From NCBI RefSeq assembly GCF_901709675.1, contig NC_051087.1, positions 3,526,001 to 3,590,000 of the forward strand: 64,000 bases of DNA, given 5' to 3'. The notes under the pieces are model-generated. The model saw only the letters and a list, made by a program, of their open reading frames with translations. It was not told the DNA's origin and did no database searches. Positions 34,331-50,733 of the stretch are shown here, piece by piece. The translations under genes were made by a program, and so were the position numbers. Positions within the stretch are counted from its first letter, which is position 1. Each line of letters starts with the position of its first letter. This stretch comes from Syngnathus acus. Its lineage: Eukaryota > Chordata > Actinopteri > Syngnathiformes > Syngnathidae.

Positions 34331-34684
34331 CGAATTTACTGTCAAATGTTTTTTTCCACTAAATAATAAACACAAGTGGTTAAAAACACATGTAGTTATC
34401 TTTGTATTAAGTTTAATTTGACTGTAAATTTAAACAAGGACTAACAATAAACAAGTTTTATGAGGACTTATGTGCCAAACTGCTGGCTGTTGTTAAATTC
34501 TCTGCTCATAACCAACATTTGTGCTTGCAATTTCTATGTTAGTAAACAAGGCACAATCAGCCTGTCCTGTCTTGTCTGCTGGGTGTGTCAGTTTCACACT
34601 CATGCAGCATCATTTTTTGGCCCGTGATAAAGCAGGGAGGTGCAAGATAGCTAATAGTCATCTTAATGCCTACATATATACTGT

Positions 34685-34755
34685 AGAGCTTTTTCAGCTC
34701 GCGAGCTACTTTTGAAATGACCAAGTCACAAAGATCTACCCTCGTGAAAAGCTCT
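34685..34755. mobile_element. 71-bp palindrome-ended fragment of a hAT-like repeat
   Basis: Bases 34689-34741 are identical to the left part of the element at 40225-40607 (CTTTTTCAGCTCGCGAGCTA onward). The piece is bracketed by a 10-bp inverted repeat: TAGAGCTTTT on the left, AAAAGCTCTA on the right. It is either a truncated remnant or a very small derivative. Confidence 0.6.
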
Positions 34756-35140
34756 AGCATGTTTTATTTTTAATTCTATATTGGTTGCAGTTTCATGATC
34801 TTTTTTGTCTTTCGTTTGGTATTGTATAATGGTTACTGTTTGTATTTCATTACGGTCGAAGCCATTCTTGTCACGTACTGTATTTTTGAATGCACGTTTA
34901 ATGGAAAAAAAAAAAAACAGACAAACATTCATTGATATAATTACTTGAAAGTCAACAAAGCATGCAAGGAAAACCTCTTGCCTTGTGACGATGGACAAGG
35001 GAGCGTCATTCCGCACCAAAAGTGGCGCAAATAAAGGAGTGCCTTGAACGCCTCTTCATTTGCAGTGATGACCTCACCAAGCATCCCGTTCTCAGCCCCC
35101 CATCAACTCCACATTTTAGTTAGCCTGCTCTTAGTCAACA

Positions 35141-35393
35141 ACAATCATGCTTGAAAATCAGTGGGAAGAACAAAATCGTATTGAATCCCCACTCCAATAT
35201 TGTTACAATAAAATCTTTTTTTTTTTCTGCAGGATTTGTTTCCGAATGATGGCCTGTGCATTGCTGACACGATCGCAATGATTTCGGGCTGAAGATGTCC
35301 ACATCTCACGAAATAAAAACAAGCCATGCCACCAATGGTACGCAAGTGAAACCACAGAGGCTATTTCAGTGACGTTCCATTCCTTTATGGTCT
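35141..35393 (-). repeat. left arm of inverted repeat around the Ig-like gene
   Basis: The reverse complement of this segment aligns along most of its length with 39518-39798 on the plus strand. Shared stretches include CTTTCGTGAGATGTGGACAT-like sequence, AGGCCATCATTCGGAA, AATATTGGAGTGG and GATTTTCAAGC. Differences are scattered substitutions and small gaps. The arm is non-coding; short open frames in both arms are translations of the repeat. It lies about 600 bp upstream of the Ig-like gene's first coding exon. Confidence 0.8.
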
Positions 35394-36001
35394 TTGTGTG
35401 TCCACAATCGTCGTCATTGTGATTTTTTTTTTTTTTTTTTTTAGTTATTTCTTAATTCGGTTGGATGTCTTTTTGGTCGCGACGATTTCTACTACTGCCA
35501 CTAAAGGCACCACCGGGATAAGGGGCACTCGAATGTCGAGGAGACGGCTGTGTATCTGTTCAGCGGAGTTGGAAAATAATCGAAAAGACTTCTGAAAGGA
35601 CAAAACGTGCCGCTCGCCGTGACTCGGAACCGCAACAGTTATGACATTGTGTAAAGACTTAAAGGAGACTAGCAGGCAGCTGTATGGCGTAAGACAAAGG
35701 GGGTTATGTAAGGTTACGCGGCCGCTTTTGCGTCCGTGTATCACGCACGCACGCACTCGTCATAAAGTTCCCAAATGCAGCCAATGAACGAGCAACAAAT
35801 GTGCAAACTTTCGAAGCGCCATTGAAGATGACGGCGATTGAGAGCTTTATAGGAAGCTCGCTCGCTCGCTGCGTTCTTTCGGCTCGTTTAGTTCAGTGGA
35901 TTCGCCTACTCGCATCTCTCCACGCGACTCCAGCACCAGCAGGTCCGACAGCACCAGCAGGTCCGAACGCTTCCTCCCTTCCTAGTCATCCCCGAAAGAA
36001 G

Positions 36002-39000
36002 ATGAACTTCTCCAAGCTGCTGTGCTTGGTGCTCGTGTGCAGCGAGCCATTTGGGCAAGGTAAGGCCGTTGAATTCAATGACTATGTTGCTAACCATTTT
36101 GCGCAAGCTTTTAGGCGCATGAATAAAACTGGACTTAGGAGACGACGCTTTTGTTGTGTGCGCGCGCGCGCGCCTTGCTTTTTCTCTGCCACATCACTTT
36201 ACTTATACACTATAAAGAATAAATTCGGATTTTTGTAAACAAATTGAAATACATTTTTCATTTTCAAACAGAATATGGCGTTTTTGAATCTAGATAACAT
36301 GTTCCCTTGATTTCAAAGAAAGCCTATATTTAAAAAAAAAAAATTCAAAACCACCCATGGAAACTTTCATTGCAAACCATTAAGAAAGAATTCCGATTTT
36401 TGTTTTAAACAGTTAAAGGGATTCACATTATAAATTTTCCAACCAAACATGGCGTTATAGGTCATTATAATGTGTTATCTTGATTTCAAAGAAAGCCTAT
36501 TTTAAAAAAACAAAAACATTTCAAACCACTCCTGGAAACTATCATTGCAAACGATATACACTGTTAGGAATAAATTCGGACCTTTTTTCAAACAATTAAA
36601 AGACATGGTTTTAAAGAAAGCCTTTTTTAAAAAACGTGGAAACTTTCTCATTGCAAATGCTATCATCTTTAAAGAATAAATTCAGATTTTTTTTAACAAA
36701 TAAAGGGAATCACATTTTGCATGTTCAAACTGAACATTGCGTTTTAAATATAGATAATCAAAATGTTACCTTGGTTTCAAAGAACCCCTATTTAAAAGAA
36801 TACATTTAAAACCACTCATTGCAAACGGTCTACACTATAGAGAATAAATTCAGATTTTTTTTTAACAAAAAAAGGAATCAGTTTGCGTTCAAACAGCACA
36901 CGTTTTTTTTTTCTCCCTTTAATCCAAAAGTTAATTTGGTTTCAAAGACAACCTATTCAAAACAAAACATTTCTAACCACAAAACCACTAACCACTCTAG
37001 CCACAAAAAGGCTAATAATCACATTTTGCATTTTCACACAGAACATGACGTTTTTCGTTAAAAACAAACATTGACAACCACTCATGGTATAGAGTAAAAA
37101 ATAATTCATTCAGAAAGCAAGGGAATCACATTTTGCTTTTACAAACAGAACTCGGTGGGGAGGAGTAGAGATCATCGAAATATGTTCCCTTTGTTTTTGT
37201 TTGAAAGAACATTTCAAACCACTCATAGAAAAGAAGACAAGACAGACACATTCAATTTGGTCTTACGCATGGCGGATTACAATTTGGATCCAGTGGTGTA
37301 ACGTAAATAACAAAGACAACAATTGACAATGGCAAAATGAATATTCAGAAATGAACATGGCAAATAGCGTCTAACATGCTTTCCTCAAATGTGTACTTTG
37401 CACACAGACCAGACCAGAGTGGGTGATACTTTGCCCTCTTCTGCTTTTCTAGTGCTGGCGGACACGACACCAGTATGCAACGGCAACGTTGATGGCACCA
37501 CAATTGTGCAGTGCAGGGGCAAGAAGGGCGGAGCGGTCAAATTGAAAGTCACAGCCACAGTTACTGCCAATGATCCGGATGTCGAGTGGCATAAGGATGA
37601 TGGAGCTTCCAAACTTACTAGTGACAACACTGAGTACACGATTAGTGGTACCAACAGCATCGAACTGGAGATCCTGAATCTGGCAGACAGCGACGAGGGA
37701 GAGTACGAAGCCAAACAAATCGTACCAGTCGAAAAGTTCAATGTCCAAGGTTAGATGTTGCCGGACAGCCGCTGGCCGCACGAAAGCTTCTTGTGCACCG
37801 TTTCCTTCGCATGTTTTAGGAATGTGGGGGGGAAAGGCACGCCCACAGGGACAACACGCACACACTCCACACAGGGAAACTCTCTTATGCTCAGGAGAAA
37901 AGTTGGAGAAAAATGTCCAAAATTTGACCAAAATAGCAAAACATCTCGGCGTCCTTTTCAAAGGGTCCACTTAGCGCCACAGTCTTTGCTCCAATGTACT
38001 TTGCGCACAGACCAGAGTGAGTGATTCTGCTTTTCTTGTGCTGGCAGTGGCGGACTGCTACGGTAGCAAAAGCTCCATACCCGGGCTGTGCCAGGGCAAG
38101 TCGGATGGCAGCATCAAATTGGCGCTCTCAGACGACGGAGGTGGCAGCACATTCTCCTGGAAGAAGGGCACGACGCCCATTGCGACCGGTCCCAAGTACG
38201 ACGGTCCAGTCAACGCGGCTACCCTGACGATCAAGGACCTGGACGACAACGACAACGATGCAGTGTTCACGGGCGGCCCTACCGGCTCAGAAGCAGAAAA
38301 GTTTTCCGTCCGAGGTTTGATGTTGCAGGAAAGCCGCTCGCCACGCGAAAGCTTCTTGTGCACCATTTCTTTCCCATTTGATCACTTGTGCTTTTCTTGT
38401 GCTGGCAGTGGCGCCAGTCTGCCTGGCCAGCAGTACGCCTTGCGTGGGCAAGCTGAGCAGAGACCTCATATTGAAAGTCGGAGGCACAGCTACCCAAAAG
38501 GTCACCTGGAAGAAGGACGGCAATCCTGTTACCGAGAGATACGTCAAAAGCGGAGCAAATGAGATTGAGCTGAGGATCCCGAGCCTGGTAGCAAACGACG
38601 CGGGAACCTACACGGCCGAATACACTTCCACAGATGTAGAGTCCTTTACTGTCAGCATTCAGAGTGAGTTTGATGTTGCAGGACAATCCACTCACTGGCC
38701 GAAAAGCTTTGATTGAGCCGGAAACATTTTGCATTTCATTGGCAGTGGAAACCAACCAATAAGCTAGCCCATTCAGCAGCACTTTTTGTTTTACAAACCG
38801 CACTCGCAGTACTGCGCGCAAAAGTGTGCGGCAAGTTCAAACGTTGCCAGCTGACCTTTTCCAATTGCCATTCTCCCATTCAGATACGAAAGGAACCAGT
38901 GAGAGCGACACCAAAAAGAAGGAGTCAACTGAGAACGGCAAGGACAACAGCGGCGGCGGCGGCAGCAGTAACAGTGGCACTGACCAAGTCAATTTGGACA

Positions 39001-39086
39001 AGGGCAACGGCGGCGGCCTGTCCTACTCACCTGCTCTGCTGGTGACGGTCACCCTGGTGCATCTGCTGCTTCAGCTGGCCGACTAG
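36002..39086 (+). CDS. unrecognised GPI-type protein with three Ig-like modules
   Basis: I do not recognise this gene. Coding exons: 36002-36059, 37453-37749, 38048-38314, 38409-38663, 38884-39086. Every internal intron is phase 1, as is usual for Ig exons, giving about 359 residues. Exon 1 encodes a signal peptide (MNFSKLLCLVLVCSEPFGQ). Exons 2-4 each encode one module of 85-99 residues. Modules 1 and 3 have the Ig C-strand tryptophan (VEWHKDD, VTWKKDG) and a D-x-G-x-Y motif (SDEGEYEAK, NDAGTYTAEY). Module 2 keeps the tryptophan (FSWKKG) but has a degraded F strand. None has the standard B- and F-strand cysteines; each instead has two cysteines near its start (CNG...VQC, CYG...GLC, CLASSTPC). 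Exon 5 gives a Ser/Gly/Lys-rich stalk and a hydrophobic end (LLVTVTLVHLLLQLAD) with no cytoplasmic tail, which fits a GPI-anchor signal. Role unknown; it could be an adhesion or immune surface protein. Confidence 0.7.
36210..37230. repeat. degenerate long-period tandem repeat filling intron 1 of the Ig-like gene
   Basis: About 1 kb is built from diverged, partly truncated copies of a unit of very roughly 150-200 bp. Recurring marks are AGAATAAATTCGGATTTTT, 'GGGAATCACATTTTGC', 'GGTTTCAAAGAAAGCCTATT' and 'CAAACCACTCATGGAAACTT' variants. I count at least five recognisable passages of the same order of marks. It has no coding potential. Confidence 0.7.
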
Positions 39087-39395
39087 AAGACAGCAGCAAG
39101 CTGAAGGTGGAGGCAGAAAAAGCCAGCGCCGGCCGGCCGGCTAGCCAGCCCACCAGCCATTGATTGGTCTCTGCATGCGTTCTACTACCATTGATTTGCC
39201 ACTGTACATTTTGCCATTGAATTGCCACCATAGGCGCATTTAGTCGTTGATTAAGCTTACATTTGCCACTGTAGGCGCATTTAGTTGGTAAGTTTTGGCG
39301 CATTTAGTCATTGATTAAGCTCATGGAGTTAGATTTGCTTTTCCTTGGATTGCTTGAACTCAATGCTGCTCGATTGTTCTCTTTTCCCTATATTC

Positions 39396-39401
39396 AATAA
39401 A
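39396..39401 (+). terminator. polyadenylation signal AATAAA of the Ig-like gene
   Basis: An AATAAA hexamer lies in TATTCAATAAAGTCATC, 310 bp after the stop codon at 39086. A T/GT-rich stretch (CTTTGTTTTG) follows. The 3' UTR between them contains three near copies of 'TTGCCACTGTA...GCGCATTTAGT'. Confidence 0.6.
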
Positions 39402-39517
39402 GTCATCAATCTTTGTTTTGAATGAGCTCATTCACAAACGGCGGCTACATTTAGGGCTTTAATGACACACAATTTGATCATTGCGTAGTTGAACAAACTT
39501 GCTGCATCCACCAAAAA

Positions 39518-39798
39518 GTCCATCAACGAATGGAGCATCACTGAAATACCTCTGAGCCTCTATTGAGCCTCAGTTGTGTACCATTGGCGGCATGGCTTGT
39601 TTTTCTTTCGTGAGATGTGGACATCTTGAGCCCAAAATCATTTGGACACAATTGTGTAAGCAATGTCCAGGCCATCATTCGGAAGCAAATCCTGAAAAAA
39701 GAAAAAACAGAATTGTTCCAAAAAATTTATTGGAACAATATTGGAGTGGAGATTCAATACTATTTTGTTCTTCCCTCTGATTTTCAAGCCTGATTGTT
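39518..39798 (+). repeat. right arm of inverted repeat around the Ig-like gene
   Basis: This is the counterpart of 35141-35393 in opposite orientation, beginning about 115 bp after the polyadenylation signal. Together the arms enclose the promoter, all exons and the 3' end of the Ig-like gene and nothing else recognisable. Confidence 0.8.
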
Positions 39799-40224
39799 TT
39801 TTATTGTTTGTGTGGGGAAGAAAATGTGTCCTTTTTGTGCTGCTACAAAATGCCATTGCCGGTTACCTAAAACAAAATGGCTGACTTATTTAACTGTAAG
39901 TCTTTGAAGCACCTGCGCAAGCTTGGCTTTTCCCGCCCCACGCAAGTGTGTGTACTTAGTGTACGTACTTGCACCGTTTGGCAGGACAAAGTGACAAAGC
40001 GCAGGCTAACTGAAACGTGGAGTCGATGCCTAAGTGTGTGTGTGTGTCTTTGTTCTTAGTTCCTTTTAGTATGTGGTGCACAGCATACTTTCTCCAGCTA
40101 TAATTGTATGCCGTAGTACCAAGACCAATCAGAGTGCCGCAGGTATTATTGGAGGAATAAAATGTCTTGGTTTTTAAGGAACACTTATGCCTAGTACGCT
40201 ACTGTATATTGATATTGTCTAGAC

Positions 40225-40607
40225 CAGGGGTGCCCAAACTTTTTCAGCTCGCGAGCTACTTTTGAAATGACCAAGTCACAAAGATCTACCCACTAAAAAA
40301 ATAAATAATTTGATATGTCATCGTGAAAAAAAAGTCCTACTCCCATTCCCTATGAAAGTGATACTTCTTACTATGGCCAGCTGCCCCACTCATTTTTATA
40401 CCCTTTCTTAAGTTTAAGAGGAAAAACAGGGTTCTGACAATTGGAGGGAACTCGCGAGCTAGCGTGTTTGTGTTGTGTTGTTAGCGCCGTTGTTTGTACA
40501 CGCGTCAAGTGCGGAAAAAAACAAAAAACATTTTAATATCACGCGATCGACCAATAGTGGCTTGGCGATCGACCAGTCGATCGCGATCGACGTATTGGGC
40601 ACCCCTG
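40225..40607. mobile_element. non-autonomous hAT-like transposon, 383 bp
   Basis: The ends are CAGGGGTGCCCAA and TTGGGCACCCCTG, a perfect 13-bp terminal inverted repeat with the CAGGG start typical of hAT elements. Flanking octamers GTCTAGAC and CTGTAGAG agree at five of eight positions, compatible with an eroded 8-bp target duplication. The interior contains 'TCGATCGCGATCGA' palindromes and no coding sequence. Confidence 0.8.
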
Positions 40608-42523
40608 CTGTAGAGTGTGACTACTAAACCAGCCATACAGATTTCACACTGATATGGTGCTTATTTTGTTAATAATAAAAAAAAGTAGTGGGCTCATTAA
40701 AGGAGAGATGGAGAGTTTACAAAAATACAGGGGGAAGTCAAGAAAAAAATCTTAAACATTTTATGTGGCCGGTTTAACAAACCTAAGAATTACCTAACAA
40801 TTTTATTAACCGTTTAACAGTCAATTAACTGGAGAGATTTCTCTTACCCCAGGTTCCTTAATTTGAATTTTGCCTTCTCAATTTAGAGTAGTTTGAGGTT
40901 CTTTTCTCGGGGTTAGGGTTTCTTTATAATTATAAATAATATCGGTTTGTGGCCATCCGACTGCTGCACAGAGCTAACCTGAACTTCATCTCCAACATGA
41001 GGCCCCAGCCCACAAAAGCTTCACGATAATAAGCTTGGTGGTCTCAAGTGATCTTCACTGGTGATATCAGGGCTACTTTTACAGTGACATTATGTCTGAC
41101 CATCACTCACGATGTAACACAGACATTTGCTTTGGTGACATATTAAAGACTTGTATGACACGTGAGCCCAAACTGTGATGAACAATTGTCACCTCATGAT
41201 TTTTCTACCATTGTGATCACTGATAGCATAAAGATTTTTTTTTTTTTTAGCGGATTCAATATGCCTTCCTCATGCTACGAGCACAAAGACAGAAAGTATG
41301 CGCGTGGTTGTTATGTTTGTGTCAAGTCTCAAGACCGCAAAGCGCCACGTTTTGAAAGAAAAGCATTCCACGACAGACACGAAAAGAGGAAATCTGTTTT
41401 TAGGCGATTTTTATGACTCCCAAAATGTCTCATGCCTATTTTGGGGGGGGAATTTATGCTAATCTACCCCCCTCCCTTTAATGGAACACTACGCAAGAAT
41501 ACAGTGATTGTAGACCAAAGCCCCCCGGCACCCTCCCACACAAATAACTAATCCTCCCAAATCCACACAGGAAATGCCCTTGTCAGAGGAAAATGCTTTT
41601 AGACAGACCCCCGCTGCTCTTTTCTCTCTCTCTCTCTCTCTTTGGCTCCGCCCCCCTATGACCAACGAATGAGTGATTTACGAATCATCTGGAAATCGTT
41701 AGCATGTGAATGGACTGGCTTGTGTACAGCCTTTTAGCATGGGGACTTATATCTAGTGGTTGACTGATTCGAGAGTCTTATTTTTAATTTTTGTTTTTGG
41801 AAGACCAACACCGAGACATGGACAGCCACATCGGTATTTTTCTCTGACAATACGGCGAAACGGCAAGAAGTGATTTGTAATATGTAATAAAACGTTTCTG
41901 GAATGTCCCCCTAAGAGTTAAAGGTTAAAACTACAAATGTTGATGTTGAGGTGGGGGAGCGAATATAACAAGTGAAAATGGTCATTTCTGTTATTCAAAT
42001 ACTTTAAAACCAAATTTTATTGCTGCACCGCGCTACGCAAACAAAACCGGCCAACATGACATTTTTTTCAGGCAGCAAACAGTATTTTGCAGGAAAATGC
42101 AAACGAAATCACAAGATACCAGTGTTCATCTCATAAATTAGTGCAAAAGTAGCAGCAGCGCTGACAGTTGTCTCCGGGTTACTGCACATCGCTTATTGCC
42201 GCTGCTGTGGAGAAACCTCAAAGACGTACTTACATTAAATCCAAATTAAACAATGTATTTTTGTGCATGTATGTGCACTGACAAATGCGTTTGGACATTT
42301 ATTAAAACCTTGCCAGGAATGCACCAGCAATGAAAACAAACCCCTTGAGTGAAGTTATAGGGTGCTTTGGTAAAACCACTCGCAGCCCAGTCAACTAAAA
42401 TAGTCAATAAAAAAAAAAGTTGGCTGGATTTTGTCTATTTTTGTTTTTCTGTCAGTCCTTCAGGCTTACTTAGAGAGCCACCAGCAGCTACAGTAGAACA
42501 AAGCAAGCGGTCGGTGGCGGGGC
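40608..42523. other. intergenic stretch between the hAT-like element and gaa
   Basis: I find no gene here. The part nearest gaa should hold its 3' UTR (minus strand); a minus-strand AATAAA is present at 42016-42021. A short CT run lies near 41622-41642. The rest is unique AT-rich sequence with no splice-linked exon that I can support. Confidence 0.5.
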
Positions 42524-48019
<5,496 letters not shown>

Positions 48020-50002
48020 GACGCTCCCGCGTGTGGCTCTGAGATAACCAGCAGGTCAAAGTGCAATAAGAATGGCATTTCTCTTTTTGCAGGTAGTTAG
48101 AAAGGTTTTTACAATAAATACAAAATTGACTATATCAATCATATCCCACAAAAAAAAGAATGTGTACGTAAGGACTACAAGGAAATAAAACTTTAATCAA
48201 TTTCCTCCACCATTACTTGAATAATAATCCATGATAAAGGGAAACATTACATACCAACATAAACACAAAGACACACAATCAAATGCAACATAAGACATTC
48301 GATCTTGAAACTTTATTTACAAAGTTTCTTCTTTGCAATATTATATTAATGTTCTCATTTCATAGTATCTGCAGTCAGAATTATCTCAATAACTTGTCCT
48401 CACGAGGGTCGTGCTGGATCAAATGTTTCATACTAAACAGCTCGTATGAAATGACCGTTCCGGCCATCTTTGCTTGCTCTTACCTTCGCATATTCCACAT
48501 TGACTATCACGTAAAGACGACTTTAGACGTTTCCAAAAAGTCCAACTAAAGTGGTTCCGTCGTAGAATTGTAACTCGACGTAATTGTAAATAATAATTAC
48601 GATTTCAGCGGATAGTCGCTAGCTAGCTAACTCGATTAGCAACAGCGGCAGCGGTTAGCGTGATGAAGTACTAAACTAAATGAAAGTTGTCTTAACCTGC
48701 TCTTACCTGAAGGATAATGAGCATCCAAGTTAAGGCATGGGCATGAAGAAAAACATGTTTTACACTGACTTGGCAATGGCAGACAGGGTCCAAGGTGTGT
48801 TCGAGCAACGCTGACGCAATGTGCGTCTGTTTATTTGTGTGCTGCATTTAAAGGCATCGAAATTTTAATATTCCGCTCGAGAAAACAAACCAATTCGCCC
48901 TGGTTGGATTTAAAATGGCTCTTGCCCATTGTCAACCCTAATCGAGAAACTTTATTTGGTATAAATTCTGTAGCTATAAAGATATTTTACGAATTAATTA
49001 AAGTTCGGTGGCGTTTCCATTTGCCCTTCTTTGACCCCTGTGATGCGTTCAGGAGTTGCTTCGGAATTTATGAAAACAAGTATTTTAAGTCATAGCTGCA
49101 TTAATAACATGGGAGATCAGTAATTGATTTATTTTAAACGTAAAGAGAACAGTCAGGCACTTGTTTAGTAATACCTGAAATAAATAATTGCCTCAATAAT
49201 TACAGCTTTGTCCTACATTTCAAAATATTGATTAAAGAGTAAAAGCTAATTAGAATGAGCTGTACTTCATAAATATAAAAGTAAAATAATCACAAATTAA
49301 ATTTGGTTGGAATAAAGTTGTGTGACCATGATTTTTATTCTCACCATGAAATTGATTTTAATTTTAGCACATGGTGAGACTGGCCCCAAGGTTGCTTCAG
49401 CGGACACTTGTTGCCAACATTGTTTTGCTCTTCTTCAATGCCGCTTTTCTTCTACGTAAAATGGCCAAGCTGCAGTCGGTGCCTACATGAGGAGCCTTCA
49501 AAGAACCCAGCTTGCGAAGGATCCTCGTAGTCGCAGCCTACGAATTTGGACACAGCTTTTGAGACAGGGGGAAAAAATTGCACACTTTCATTCTATTTCC
49601 AGAGCGTTTTTTTAGATTTCAAATTCTAGTACAACTTTCTGGAGAAGGGCAACGCAGGCCAAGCACATTTGTGAGTACAAGACTGTCATAAGAATAATAA
49701 AAAAAAAACAATATACACAAAGGCAAAATGTTTTTTGGCCGACATAGGATGAATATGATCAAGTTGCATTTTCACTTTTTTTGTTCCCATTTATAGCACT
49801 TGCTAATGTCTTAAAACTAGCAGTCTTAAAATATGTAATATTCGGATAAGGGTATAAGTCACGCACGCACTCAGAATATACGTAGCTCGACTTGTGTGAC
49901 TCGTGTGTTATTTAGATAAGTTGCAAGTTAAATATTTTTTCCTTAAGAATTAAAACCATCATGTTAATTGAGGATGTTTTCCTTTTTACAATCTAACAAG
50001 CT
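48020..50002. promoter_or_regulatory. gaa 5' UTR, promoter and upstream intergenic DNA
   Basis: A splice acceptor (TTATCTCAG, exon base at 48038) just before the ATG exon indicates at least one further upstream non-coding exon. The TSS probably lies near 48600-48800. I see no classical CACGTGAC lysosomal (CLEAR) box. The remainder to about 50000 is unique AT-rich sequence without a supported gene. Confidence 0.4.
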
Positions 50003-50696
50003 GGTAGCAAACTCAAGGCCCGGGGGTCAGGTCAGGTCCGGCCCGCCACTTGATTTTCATGGAGCCAATTGGTTCAAATTGGCGAGAGAAACCATATAAA
50101 ATGAAAATATTTGGAAAAATAACATTTTGCCTCATATAGCCTGGTGATCCTGAAAGGGGTATCCTTCCATCTGTGGTCCCTTCTCAAGGTTTCTCATTTT
50201 CCCCTGCCAGGGGTTTTTGAGTTTTTCCTTGCCCTTTTGGGAGCTTAAGATCAGGGGATGCTTTGAGAATAATTGTCAATTTTTGTCTATGTGAAGCCCT
50301 TTGAGACTGCTTGTGATTTAGGGCTATACAAATAGACTTGACTTGACCTCATATAACCTTTCAACACTTACACGTACACTATGTTTAAAATGATTTTTAG
50401 GGCAAGTGACGCCATTTTAGTCCCAGTAATTTTGACGCGTCGAGTTGGGGAAGTATAAGTCCATTAGTGGACACCAAGTGGCCGCCTCCTAAGACAAAAA
50501 AAAAAAAAAAAGGCATTTTGGTGCTTGATCCATAGTCCACAAAAGCAATATTAATCAGAAAACTGTGTTAGAACATATTAGAATCATCAATTTTGACTTG
50601 ACTTAAATGATATACATTTTACATGATTTCTCTACTCTGTGGATTTTCATCTTCTACGACGTGGCCCGCAGCAAAATACAAGCTCGGCACCCCTGC
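50003..50696. mobile_element. hAT-like remnant carrying a nested retroelement
   Basis: The left end (GCAAACTCAAGGCCCGGGGG, GGTCCGGCCCGCCACTTG) and the right end (GTGGCCCGCAGC...GGCACCCCTGCTTTA) are of the same type as the element at 7034-7333. No coding sequence is present. A retroelement tail at 50139-50346 interrupts it. Confidence 0.6.
50139..50346 (+). mobile_element. truncated non-LTR retroelement 3' end (copy 2) with target duplication
   Basis: It is nearly identical to 7433-7645 over its whole length. CCTCATATA occurs immediately before (50130-50138) and immediately after (50347-50355), a clear 9-bp target-site duplication. The 3' tail is GACTTGACTTGAC. The copy is 5'-truncated or is a short SINE-like unit; it has no coding sequence. 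Confidence 0.75.
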
Positions 50697-50733
50697 TTTA
50701 CAGTCGAAAGCGACTCCTCTAGAAACCACACCT

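Noticed and set aside
35145-35345. Similar short peptides at 35145-35345 (minus) and 39574-39780 (plus), both with 'TIGGMACF'
   Set aside because: The similarity is that of the inverted-repeat DNA. Indels break the frame between the arms, so it is not a conserved protein.
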